From contig NZ_FNFM01000010.1 in assembly GCF_900101095.1 (NCBI RefSeq), positions 208,646 through 272,645 on the forward strand: a stretch of DNA of 64,000 nt, written 5' to 3'. Positions 9,406 through 17,700 of the stretch are shown here, one piece after another. Numbering within the stretch: position 1 is the stretch's first letter; each line of letters starts with the position of its first letter. The stretch is from Actinopolyspora mzabensis. GTDB taxonomy: Bacteria; Actinomycetota; Actinomycetes; Mycobacteriales; Pseudonocardiaceae. The notes beneath the pieces were generated by a model. That model saw only the letters and a program-made list of their open reading frames with translations. It was not told the DNA's origin and made no database searches. Position numbers and translations under genes: made by a program.

Positions 9406-10148
9406 GGTGTTGCCTCTCCATGTATCTCGATGGGACGTGTTTCCCCTGGTTCCCATACGGCCAGTGTTGATCCACGAGGCAGGATGGCTCGTACCGCAGC
9501 ATGGCAGCCCCACGGGTCAGGACACATGCGATTGTTCAGTACGACGACTCCGTAGGTCTGCCCTGCTTCTTTCATTCGTTGGGCGTACTTTGCTTCGACG
9601 TGCGTGTCGACCACTGGGGACGCGTCTCCTCGATGCGGGGGATACACGCTCGATGTGTCGAGAGTGAGGCGTATGCGGTCGGAGAGTTTCTGGTCTCGGC
9701 CACTGGCCAGTATCTGTTCGTTTCCGTCTTGGTCGTAGATGAGTCCGGTGGTTTGTCTGCCGGTGTGCTCGGGCAGCCGTTCGCGAACCTGGTTGATCCA
9801 TGATCGGTCGCGGGACGCGTCGGTGGGAACACGCGGGAACGTCGATGGGTGGGGAATACTGGGCGGAGGCTGGTCGCCGCTCATGCCGAGCCCGGCGAGG
9901 TAATCCACCAGATGCTTGCGGGAGCTCCCGCACAGGGCGAGGACGTCGTCGATGAGCTCACGAGCCTGGTGGAACAGGTCGATGGCCTCGTACAGTTGTG
10001 GGTTCCGGCTGCCGTCGGAGATCTCACCGAGGGTGGGCAGGGCGTACTCGTCGAGCCAGACCCGTGCCTGTTGTAGTTGTTCGGTGGGTAGTTGTGCGAG
10101 AGCACCGCTGACCTCGTTTGCCAGGTGTCGCACGTCGGAATCGGACAC
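9402..10148 (-). CDS. SCP1.201/DddA-like cytosine deaminase toxin
   Basis: 248 aa from GTG 10148, with AAGGAG 5 nt upstream. Residues 1-90 form an all-helical N-terminal domain; 91-125 are a proline-rich linker. The C-terminal domain (about 128-248) has the family order TGLIYDQDGNEQILASGRDQ, the zinc/catalytic motif THVEAK (His183, Glu185), LNNRMCPDPWGC with zinc cysteines Cys209 and Cys215, and ILPRGSTLAVW. In DddA and relatives this fold deaminates cytosine in DNA as an interbacterial toxin; the exact substrate here is inference. There is no signal peptide; a YEAID (YxxxD) motif at 53-57 may be chance. The adjacent Imm1 gene supports a toxin role. The N-terminal domain may be a trafficking or adaptor module. 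Confidence 0.85.
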   Translation of the reverse strand: MSDSDVRHLANEVSGALAQLPTEQLQQARVWLDEYALPTLGEISDGSRNPQLYEAIDLFHQARELIDDVLALCGSSRKHLVDYLAGLGMSGDQPPPSIPHPSTFPRVPTDASRDRSWINQVRERLPEHTGRQTTGLIYDQDGNEQILASGRDQKLSDRIRLTLDTSSVYPPHRGDASPVVDTHVEAKYAQRMKEAGQTYGVVVLNNRMCPDPWGCHAAVRAILPRGSTLAVWEPGETRPIEIHGEATP

Positions 10149-10157
10149 CTTGGCTCC

Positions 10158-10409
10158 TTACAGGGCAGTGGTGTAGTCGCGCGTATGGTCGGAAGCCAGC
10201 GTCATGGCCTGCAGGGCTTCGCCGGTCTTCTCATGGGCCAGGCTGAGCCGTCCCAGCGCCTGCCGCACGTGCACCTGGTCGGAGCCACTGGCCACCTGCC
10301 ACAGCTGACAGCGGAGTTCGTCGAGCTTGGTTTCGGCCTCGGACAGTTCCGGGACGGGCACGGTGTCGGTGATCTGTCGCAGCCGGTCGCGAATGTCGTC
10401 GAGCATCAC
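10158..10409 (-). CDS. Small helical protein, first gene of the toxin operon
   Basis: 83 aa from GTG 10409 or ATG 10406; AGGAG lies 5 and 8 nt upstream respectively. It ends 9 nt before the toxin start. The sequence is predicted to be almost entirely helical and amphipathic (DDIRDRLRQITDTVPVPELS, LDELRCQLWQVASGSDQVHV, ALGRLSLAHEKTGEALQAMT), with no signal peptide or membrane segment. I do not recognise a family. By position and size it could be a chaperone or secretion partner of the toxin, comparable to small helical partners of type VII or WXG-type toxins, but it has no WxG motif. A structural role alongside the toxin's helical N-terminal domain is the simplest inference. Confidence 0.7.
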   Translation of the reverse strand: MMLDDIRDRLRQITDTVPVPELSEAETKLDELRCQLWQVASGSDQVHVRQALGRLSLAHEKTGEALQAMTLASDHTRDYTTAL

Positions 10410-10504
10410 GGGATCTCCTACCAGTAGGGGACGACACCGAGGGCGTATGAGCGGGAGCGGCGCAGCCGTCCTGGTGATTCGTGTGTCTCCTGCGGGGATT
10501 GGAA

Positions 10505-10547
10505 ACCGCCCGGCCGGACGGGGAAGGGGAGAGACCGGCCGGGCGGT
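10505..10547. terminator. 13-bp perfect inverted repeat
   Basis: ACCGCCCGGCCGG (10505-10517) and CCGGCCGGGCGGT (10535-10547) form a perfect 13-bp stem with a 17-nt purine-rich loop. It lies 50 nt after the 3' end of the 10597-10824 gene on the minus strand and before the toxin operon. It separates the two minus-strand transcription units. Confidence 0.65.
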
Positions 10548-10596
10548 GGACGGCCCGGCACCGGAGGTCGGGGTCTCGACGGTGTCGGGCCGTGGC

Positions 10597-10824
10597 TTAC
10601 ATGGCGCGCAGACCTGCGAGGACGCGGGCGAGCAGGTCCGGGTCCGCGCCGTCGAGCGCGAGCGGGCTGTCCGCCGTGGGCCGACCGGGTAGGTCGCTGC
10701 TTCCGGGACGGCGTTTCGTCACGGCCGACAGCGGCAACGTGCCACGCCAGTGCGAGAACCGGGCCAGCCCGAGGGCGGGCATGATCTCGGTCAGCGCCGC
10801 GTCGGCCCGGACCTCGTCAGGCAT
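10597..10824 (-). CDS. Small hypothetical protein
   Basis: 75 aa from ATG 10824. The start overlaps the stop of the preceding gene by 8 nt, so translation is probably coupled. There is no recognisable domain. The C-terminus (DGADPDLLARVLAGLRAM) is a short helix; the middle is rich in Pro, Ser and Arg. It is the third member of a tightly packed trio (11235 to 10597) divergent from the XRE/DUF397 pair. Small genes in this position are common next to such regulators in actinomycetes, but their roles are unknown. Confidence 0.6.
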   Translation of the reverse strand: MPDEVRADAALTEIMPALGLARFSHWRGTLPLSAVTKRRPGSSDLPGRPTADSPLALDGADPDLLARVLAGLRAM

Positions 10825-11020
10825 CGGTGTCGCCGTCGACGACGTTGGTCCCGTCCAGCTCGTCGGCGTAGCGCCGAAGGTGCTCGGTCATCCGCTCGAA
10901 CACCTCGGCGGCCTCGCGGCACTGCCGTCCGGTGGCCAGCCGCCCGGCGATGTCGTGCGAGAGCTGTTCCATGCGCCACTGCTCGTGCGCGACCCACATC
11001 GCGAACTCGCCGGGACTCAT
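10817..11020 (-). CDS. Small helical hypothetical protein
   Basis: 67 aa from ATG 11020, which overlaps the upstream stop codon as ATGA. The sequence is charged and helical (FAMWVAHEQWRMEQLSHDIA, then EAAEVFERMTEHLRRYADEL), like a small two-helix protein, with no signal peptide. An in-frame start further upstream (11155) would run through the preceding gene and is rejected. Second gene of the three-gene operon; function unknown. Confidence 0.65.
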   Translation of the reverse strand: MSPGEFAMWVAHEQWRMEQLSHDIAGRLATGRQCREAAEVFERMTEHLRRYADELDGTNVVDGDTDA

Positions 11021-11235
11021 GCCCGTTCTCCCGCCCGGATCGCCGCGTCCAGCACCGCGCGCAGGTGTCGGGCCTGCGCGAGCGTCCACCGTGTCCGGTT
11101 GTAGACCGTCGGCGTGTCTATCTGGACCACGGTCGGCGTGTGCGGCGATATCCACACCCGCACCGACCCCGGACCACCCTCATGAACACACCTCGCCCGC
11201 TCGCCGGGGTCGGAAAAGTCATATCTCTGCGGCAT
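11017..11235 (-). CDS. Small hypothetical protein, first gene of trio
   Basis: 72 aa from ATG 11235, with GGAAGGG 8 nt upstream. The N-terminal half contains alternating beta-type residues (SVRVWISPHTPTVVQIDTP); the C-terminal half is a helix (TLAQARHLRAVLDAAIRAGE). No known family recognised. The gene reads away from the XRE regulator across a 133-nt A/T-richer spacer with inverted repeats, so the XRE protein probably controls it. It overlaps the next gene by 4 nt. Confidence 0.65.
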   Translation of the reverse strand: MPQRYDFSDPGERARCVHEGGPGSVRVWISPHTPTVVQIDTPTVYNRTRWTLAQARHLRAVLDAAIRAGERA

Positions 11236-11368
11236 GTTCGTGTCCCTTCCTGCAATAGAATCAGTAACCAGATTTGGTACGTGTACCAGAGTGATTTACT
11301 CATCCAACTTAGGCAATTCCCTAAACAGGTGATGGTGCACAACCACCCGTTGTGGATACGGTTGTTAC
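11236..11368. promoter_or_regulatory. Divergent control region with inverted repeats
   Basis: This 133-nt spacer is visibly richer in A/T than its surroundings and separates two divergent units. TGGTAC-gt-GTACCA (11275-11288) is a perfect 6-bp inverted repeat; ACCA-gatt-TGGT (11267-11278) overlaps it. A further repeat, TGTTAC (11363-11368) and GTAACA (11376-11381), brackets the XRE start codon. No Shine-Dalgarno sequence precedes that ATG, which fits a leaderless mRNA with autoregulation. These are candidate operators for the XRE protein. The binding itself is inference. Confidence 0.45.
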
Positions 11369-12235
11369 ATGGCACGTAACAGCGGCGGGACACCGAAAGC
11401 GCGAGCACTGGGTGCTGAGCTGCGGGAAATCCGGGAGAACGCGGGGTTCACTCTGCGAGCCGTGGCACGCGAGCTCGAAACCAACCACGTCAAAGTCCAG
11501 CGATACGAAACCGGTGCCACGGTTCCGAGTCCGGAGCTCGTCGCCGCGTACCTCGGAGCGCTCGGCGTATCAGCGGCCGAACGCGAACGCCTGGTCGAGA
11601 TGGCTCGCGACGCCGATCAGCCCGATTGGTTGTCGACCGGGTCGTCCGGGCCGCGCAAGGAACTCACCACGCTCATCGAGTTCGAGCGCAGCGCCAGTCG
11701 CATCACCGATGTCGCCACCGGTGTGATCCCTGGACTTCTGCAGACCTCGGATTACGCACGCGCCATTATGCGTATGCTGCCCGTCGACGAGCGTGAGCAG
11801 CGCGTCCTCATGCGTATCGGACGGCGTGAAATCCTCACCACGCGAAACGCTCCGCACTTCGTGGCGATCATCACGGAATCCGTGCTCGATGATCCGATCG
11901 GAGGCCGTGAGGTGATGGTCGAACAGCTGCGCCACCTGGCAAAAACGGCTGACGCGGACAATATCGAGATTCGTATCCTGCGTAGCGGCGCGACCATGTG
12001 GCATCCGGCGCACATGGGCTCGTTCATCCTGTTCGAGTTTCCGAAGGCAACGCCGATCGTGCACATGGAGCAGTACCACTCATCGGTGTCGTTGCACACC
12101 CCGGGCAACGCTCACGCCTACCAGGAAGCGGTTACTAATCTGCACGAGGTGGCGATGAGCCCCGATGCCTCCGTGGAGTTCATCGCCAGCCGTGCAGACG
12201 AAATGGAGGATGACAGCAATGACGGCACATCCTGA
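11369..12235 (+). CDS. XRE-family regulator with DUF5753 domain
   Basis: 288 aa from ATG 11369. The N-terminal helix-turn-helix spans about residues 14-70 (LGAELREIRENAGFTLRAVA, then NHVKVQRYETGATVPSPELV). Residues 95-275 form the DUF5753 domain seen in WhiJ/BldB-associated regulators (ERSASRITDVATGVIPGLLQ, TSDYARAIM, HPAHMGSFILFEFP). In streptomycetes such proteins pair with DUF397 proteins and affect development or antibiotic production. Here the DUF397 gene overlaps the 3' end by 17 nt, which is the classic arrangement. The target is unknown; the divergent trio of small genes is the likely regulon. Confidence 0.9.
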   Translation: MARNSGGTPKARALGAELREIRENAGFTLRAVARELETNHVKVQRYETGATVPSPELVAAYLGALGVSAAERERLVEMARDADQPDWLSTGSSGPRKELTTLIEFERSASRITDVATGVIPGLLQTSDYARAIMRMLPVDEREQRVLMRIGRREILTTRNAPHFVAIITESVLDDPIGGREVMVEQLRHLAKTADADNIEIRILRSGATMWHPAHMGSFILFEFPKATPIVHMEQYHSSVSLHTPGNAHAYQEAVTNLHEVAMSPDASVEFIASRADEMEDDSNDGTS

Positions 12236-12410
12236 AGGCTGGCGCAAGTCCAGCCGTTCGCATCAGCGGACGAGCTGCGTCGAGATCGGCCGCATCGGCA
12301 ATGGCGCGGCGGTGCGTGACACCAAGGACCGCTCCGCCGGGTACTTCACCACCACCGGCATGCAGTGGGCCGCGTTCATCGACGCCGTCAAGAACGAGCG
12401 GTTCGAGTGA
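12219..12410 (+). CDS. DUF397 protein
   Basis: 63 aa from ATG 12219, with GGAGG 9 nt upstream inside the preceding gene. DUF397 hallmarks are visible: GWRKSSRSHQRTSCVEIG, then AAVRDTKDRSAGYF and WAAFIDAVKNERF. DUF397 proteins are small partners of XRE/DUF5753 regulators, possibly antagonists in a toxin-antitoxin-like pairing. The 17-nt overlap with the regulator gene supports co-translation. A strong hairpin follows the stop codon. Confidence 0.9.
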   Translation: MTAHPEGWRKSSRSHQRTSCVEIGRIGNGAAVRDTKDRSAGYFTTTGMQWAAFIDAVKNERFE

Positions 12411-12425
12411 TCCGGTAGTCCGGTG

Positions 12426-12473
12426 ACCGAGTGGCCCCGGTACGCGCTGAATCACGCTGCGGGGCCACTCGGT
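12426..12473 (+). terminator. 14-bp perfect hairpin after the XRE/DUF397 operon
   Basis: ACCGAGTGGCCCCG (12426-12439) pairs perfectly with CGGGGCCACTCGGT (12460-12473), leaving a 20-nt loop. It begins 16 nt after the DUF397 stop codon. Confidence 0.75.
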
Positions 12474-12675
12474 TCCTGCTGTGCTTCGAGCGGAGTGCCC
12501 GGTGGCACTACGTCCCGGGCTCGAACCGCCGCGCGGTCAGCGCTGCCCGGAGCGAGTCCGGGTGCGGTGGTTGTGACCGAGGCCACGGGCGCGGCGGGTG
12601 TTCCAGCGCGGTAGCCTGCGGCACCGTTCGTGGTTGGATCAGCGCGTTTTCACAGGCTTTCAGGAGGTTTGCGAC

Positions 12676-13458
12676 GTGGGTGAGTTCGTCGGGCTCGAAG
12701 TGGACGGCGGCATCGGCACGATCCGGCTGGATCGGCCCAAGATGAACGCGCTCAACAGCCAGGTCGAGCGCGAGATCCGGGAGGTGGCCAACGAGGCCGC
12801 CGAGCGGGACGACGTGCGTGCGGTGATCGTCTACGGCGGCGAGAAGGTGTTCGCGGCAGGTGCCGACATCAAGGAGATGTCGGAGAAGTCGGCCACCGAG
12901 ATGGCGAGCAAGGAGCGCAGCGGGCTCTCCGCCGCGTTGACCGCGGTGGCCGAGATTCCCAAGCCCACCGTGGCCGCCATGACCGGATACGCGCTCGGGG
13001 GCGGTTTCGAGCTGGCGCTCACCTGCGACCGCCGCATCGCAGCAGAGGGACTCAAAGTGGGGCAGCCCGAGATCCTGCTCGGGGTGATCCCCGGCGCCGG
13101 CGGCACGCAGCGACTGGCTCGGCTGGTCGGGCCGAGCAAGGCCAAGGACATCGTCTTCAGCGGCAGGTTCGTCGAGGCGCAGGAGGCGCTGTCGATCGGT
13201 ATGGTGGACGAGATCGTGGCCGCCGAGGACGTCTACGCCGCCGCGCGCCGCTGGGCCGAGCAGTTCGTCAACGGCCCCGTGCACGCGCTCGCCGCGGCGA
13301 AGCGGGCCATCGACGAGGGGCTGGAGGTCGATCTGCACACCGGACTACGGATCGAGACCCACCTGTTCACCTCGCTGTTCGCCACCGAGGACCAGAAGAT
13401 CGGGATGCGCTCGTTCATCGAGAACGGTCCCGGCAAGGCCGAGTTCACCGGCAACTGA
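12676..13458 (+). CDS. Enoyl-CoA hydratase/isomerase
   Basis: 260 aa from GTG 12676, preceded by CAGGAGG at 8 nt. Crotonase-fold protein of standard length that adds water to trans-2-enoyl-CoA in fatty acid beta-oxidation. Oxyanion-hole and CoA-binding motifs: VFAAGADIKEM and ALGGGFELALTCD. The catalytic region GQPEILLGVIPGAGGTQRL has the two acidic positions expected of true hydratases (PEI; the second lies upstream in GGGFE). The C-terminal helix ends in ENGPGKAEFTGN, like EchA8-type enzymes. It is followed 12 nt later by the THUMP-like methyltransferase gene. Substrate chain length cannot be read from sequence. Confidence 0.92.
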   Translation: MGEFVGLEVDGGIGTIRLDRPKMNALNSQVEREIREVANEAAERDDVRAVIVYGGEKVFAAGADIKEMSEKSATEMASKERSGLSAALTAVAEIPKPTVAAMTGYALGGGFELALTCDRRIAAEGLKVGQPEILLGVIPGAGGTQRLARLVGPSKAKDIVFSGRFVEAQEALSIGMVDEIVAAEDVYAAARRWAEQFVNGPVHALAAAKRAIDEGLEVDLHTGLRIETHLFTSLFATEDQKIGMRSFIENGPGKAEFTGN

Positions 13459-13470
13459 TCCGGCGGCATC

Positions 13471-14655
13471 GTGGCATACCGGTTCGACCCCTCCGACGTC
13501 GCGTTTCTGCGTTCCGCACCGGGACGGCAGGCGCTGGAACGCGTCGCGCGGCTCCCGCTGACCGACTCCTCCCGGCTGTCGGACACGGCAGCAGCCCGGG
13601 AGGTGGCGGGTGAGCGGTACGCCGCGGCGGTGCTGGAGACCGTGGCGCTGCGTCGCAGGGCCGCCGCCAAGCTGCGCGACGCCGCGGACTGGTTGTTCAC
13701 CGACACCGCGTTGCAGCAGGCCACGACCGGTTCGGTCGCCGCGCACCGCGCCGCCCGGCTGGTGGGCAGGGACGTGCACGACGTCACCTGTTCCATCGGG
13801 GCGGATCTCGCGGAGATCGCGCCGCTCGCCCGGAGCCTCGTCGGTTCCGATCGCGACGAGGTGCGGCTCCGCATGGCCCGCGGCAACCTGGCGGCGCGCG
13901 GGGTCGAACCGGTGCTGGCGCGGGCGGACGCACTGCGACCGGTGACCACGGCGACAACGGTGGTCGCCGACCCGGGCCGCCGCGACGGCGCGGGACGCAG
14001 GAAGTGGAGCCCGGAGGATCTGGAACCGCCGTTGCGGGAGCTGGTCGAGACCTACCGGGACCGCGACCTGGTCGTGAAGTGCGCGCCCGGACTGGATTTC
14101 GAGGCGGTGCCGGAACGGGCAGAGATCGAGCTGGTCTCGCTGGCCGGGCAGGTGCGTGAGGCGTCGCTGTGGTTCGGCGGACTCGCCGAACCGGGGGTTC
14201 GTCGCGGGGCAACCCTGCTCGACGAGTCGGGCGGGACGAAGCTCCGCCTCACCGACGCCGAACCGGACGACTGCCCGGAGCGGTCGATCGGGGAGTGGTT
14301 GGTGGATCCGGACGGCGCCGTCGTGCGTGCCGGGCTGGTCCGGCAGTACGCCGCCCGGTACGGCCTGGGGCAGCTCGACCACCGCATCGCCTACCTGACC
14401 GGCGAGACACCACCACCGGGCGTGCGGGCGTTCCGAGTGCTCGAGCACGGCAAGTACAACGAGAAGAGCCTGCGCGCGCTGCTGCGCGGCCACGGGGTCG
14501 GGCGGCTGGAGATTCTGGTCCGCGGCCTGGACGTGGATCCGGACGCCCTGCGCCGGAGGCTCAAGCTCTCCGGCGACGCGGCGGCCACCGTGGTGCTCAC
14601 CCGCGTGGGCAGGACCCCCACGGCGGTACTGTGCCGTGCCGAGACCGGCTGGTAA
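13471..14655 (+). CDS. Class I SAM-dependent methyltransferase with THUMP-like C-terminal domain
   Basis: 394 aa from GTG 13471. The N-terminal helical part (LRSAPGRQALERVARLPL) is followed by a Rossmann methyltransferase core: VHDVTCSIGADLAEIAPLAR, SLVGSDRDEVRLRMARGNL and the VVADPGRRDGAGRR (DPxRR) motif. Residues about 320-390 match the THUMP-like domain of actinobacterial proteins (HGKYNEKSLRALLRGHGVGR, then LTRVGRTPTAVLC). Related proteins are thought to modify RNA, but target and reaction are not established. Only 12 nt separate it from the enoyl-CoA hydratase gene, so the two are probably co-transcribed. Confidence 0.85.
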   Translation: MAYRFDPSDVAFLRSAPGRQALERVARLPLTDSSRLSDTAAAREVAGERYAAAVLETVALRRRAAAKLRDAADWLFTDTALQQATTGSVAAHRAARLVGRDVHDVTCSIGADLAEIAPLARSLVGSDRDEVRLRMARGNLAARGVEPVLARADALRPVTTATTVVADPGRRDGAGRRKWSPEDLEPPLRELVETYRDRDLVVKCAPGLDFEAVPERAEIELVSLAGQVREASLWFGGLAEPGVRRGATLLDESGGTKLRLTDAEPDDCPERSIGEWLVDPDGAVVRAGLVRQYAARYGLGQLDHRIAYLTGETPPPGVRAFRVLEHGKYNEKSLRALLRGHGVGRLEILVRGLDVDPDALRRRLKLSGDAAATVVLTRVGRTPTAVLCRAETGW

Positions 14656-14784
14656 CGCCCGTTTCCGCCCGGCCTCTGCCGATCGGCCCGGCTGGCACGG
14701 CGCGGCCGTCGCCGGGCCCGTGACGTGTGATTCGTGAAGCACGGCGGCGTGCCGCCCGCCGGGATCTCTATCCTGGAGAGAGTT

Positions 14785-17700
14785 ATGGCCACTGCACCCG
14801 TTCCGCCCTCGCTGTCCGAGCTCCGCGACCGCCTCACCGAACTCATGCCGCAGGACCACCGGCGGCTGCGGCGGCGCATCGAAGGCGCGCACAAGATCCG
14901 CGACCAGGAGGCGTTGCACGGCGTCGCGTCCGAGATCTCGGATGACATTACTGCCGCGCACGAGCGTGTCACCCGCCGCAGGGAGCAGGTTCCCGAGATC
15001 ACCTATCCCGCGGAGCTTCCCGTCACCGGGCGGCGGGAGGACCTGATGAGCGCGATCCGGGACAACCAGGTGGTCATCGTCGCCGGGGAGACCGGTTCGG
15101 GCAAGACGACGCAGCTGCCGAAGATGTGCCTGGAGCTGGGCCGCGGGATCCTCGGTTCGATCGGTCACACCCAGCCGCGCAGGCTCGCCGCGCGTACCGT
15201 CGCCGAGCGGATCGCCACCGAACTCGACGTCGAGGTGGGCGGCGCGGTCGGATACCAGGTTCGGTTCACCGAACGTGCCGACGAGGACACACTGGTCAAG
15301 CAGATGACCGACGGCATCCTGCTCGCGGAGATCCAACGGGACAGGCTGCTGCGACGTTACGACACGCTGATCATCGACGAGGCCCACGAACGCAGCCTCA
15401 ACATCGATTTCATCCTCGGCTACGTAAAGCAGATCCTGCCCAAGCGCCCCGATCTCAAGGTGATCATCACCTCGGCCACCATCGATCCGGAGCGGTTCTC
15501 CAGGCACTTCGACGACGCGCCGATCGTGGAGGTCTCCGGCCGGACCTATCCGGTCGAGGTGCGGTACCGACCGCTGGTCGACGACTCCGACGAGCTCGAG
15601 GACGTCGAGCGCGACCAGATCACGGCCATCGGCGACGCGGTGGACGAGCTGTGCGCCGAGGGGCCCGGCGACATCCTGGTCTTCCTCAGCGGTGAGCGGG
15701 AGATCCGCGACGCCGCGGAGGCGCTGGAACAGCGCAAACCGCCTCGAACCGAAGTGCTCCCGCTGTACGCGCGGCTGTCCTCGGCCGAACAGCAGCGCGT
15801 TTTCCAGCGGCACTCCACGCGGCGCATCGTGCTCGCCACCAACGTCGCCGAGACCTCGCTGACCGTGCCGGGCATCAAATACGTCATCGATCCCGGCACC
15901 GCGCGGATATCCCGCTACAGCTTCCGGACCAGGGTGCAGCGGCTGCCCATCGAGGCCGTCTCGCAGGCTTCGGCCAACCAGCGCAAGGGGCGCTGCGGCC
16001 GCGAGTCCGAGGGGATCTGCATCCGGCTGTACTCCGAGGCGGACTTCCTGGCCCGGCAGGAGTTCACCGATCCGGAGATCCTGCGCACGAATCTCGCCTC
16101 GGTGATCCTGCGGATGACCTCGCTGGGGTTGGGCGAGGTGGCCTCGTTCCCGTTCGTGGAACCCCCCGACCGGCGGCAGATCACCGACGGGGTGAACCTG
16201 CTGCACGAGTTGGGTGCGTTGGAGCAGTCCACCAAGCGGGGCAAGCAGGACAACCAGCGACTGACCAAGGTCGGGTCGAAGCTGGCGCAGCTGCCGATCG
16301 ACCCGAGGCTGGCCAGGATGATCGTCGAGGCCGAGGTCAACGGGTGCGTGCACGAGACGATGGTCGTGGCGGCCGGACTGTCGATTCAGGACCCCAGGGA
16401 ACGTCCCACGGAGCACCAGCAGGCCGCCGATCAGCAGCACGCCAGGTTCAACAACAAGCAGTCCGACTTCCTCGCCTACCTCAATCTCTGGCAGTACCTG
16501 CGTGACCAGCGCAGGGAGCTGTCCGGGAACCAGTTTCGGCGCATGTGCCGCAACGAGTACCTGAACTACATCCGGGTGCGGGAGTGGCAGGACCTCTACA
16601 GCCAGCTGCGGCAGATGGTCAATTCGCTCGGAATCTCGATCAACGACGAGCCGGCCGACGAGGACCGGGTGCACCAGTCGTTGCTGGCCGGCCTGCTATC
16701 GCACATCGGGTTGAAGGACACCGAGCGCAAGTCCGGCTCCAACCGCCGTTCCGGCACCGAGTACCTCGGCGCACGGGGTGCGAAGTTCGCGATCTTCCCC
16801 GGCTCGGCGCTGTTCAAGAAGCAGCCGCAGTGGGTCATGGCGGCCGAACTGGTGGAGACCTCCAAGCTCTGGGCGCGCACCGTCGCGAAGGTGGAGCCCG
16901 CCTGGATCGAGCGCCTGGCGGGGCACCTGGTCAAGCGGCACTACAGCGAACCGCACTGGGAGAAGGACAAGGGTGCGGTGATGGCCTATGAACGGGTGAC
17001 GCTCTACGGAGTTCCGCTCGTGGCAGGTCGCAAGGTCAACTACGGGCGGGTGGAGCCCGAACTCTGCCGTGAGCTGTTCATCCGGCACGCACTGGTGGAA
17101 GGCGACTGGGAAACCCGGCACGAGTTCTTCCACACCAACCGCGCGCTGCTCGCGGAGGTCGAGGAGCTGGAACAACGCGCCCGGCGCCGCGACATCGTCG
17201 TGGACGACGACGCGCTTTACGACTTCTACGACCAGCGGGTCGGTGCCGAGGTGGTTTCCGCACGTCACTTCGACACCTGGTGGAAGAAGGTCCGGCGGCA
17301 GCAGCCAGACCTGCTCACCTTCCCGAGGTCGTTGCTGTTCAACGAGACCTCCGCGAACGTGACCGACACCGACTACCCGGACTTCTGGCAGCAGGGCAGG
17401 CACCGGCTGCGGCTGAGCTACCAGTTCGAACCAGGCAGTGACGCCGACGGGGTGACCGTGCACGTGCCGGTGGCCGTGCTCAACCAGCTCAGCCCCGCCG
17501 GTTTCGACTGGCAGATTCCCGGGCTCCGGGAAGAGCTGATCACGGCGTTGCTCAAGGCGTTGCCCAAGCAGTGGCGGCGGGAGTTCGTACCGGTTCCCGA
17601 CCACGTCAGAGCACTGCTGGCGCGGCTGCGACCTTACGAGGGGCCGCTGCTCGAAGCGCTGTCCACCGAGCTTCGTCGCATGACCGGGGTCAACGTTCCG

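Noticed and set aside
13345..16674. Open frame of 1109 codons antisense to hrpA and its upstream neighbour
   Set aside because: The sense strand carries two clear conserved genes; the antisense product is Pro/Gly/Arg-rich without domains.
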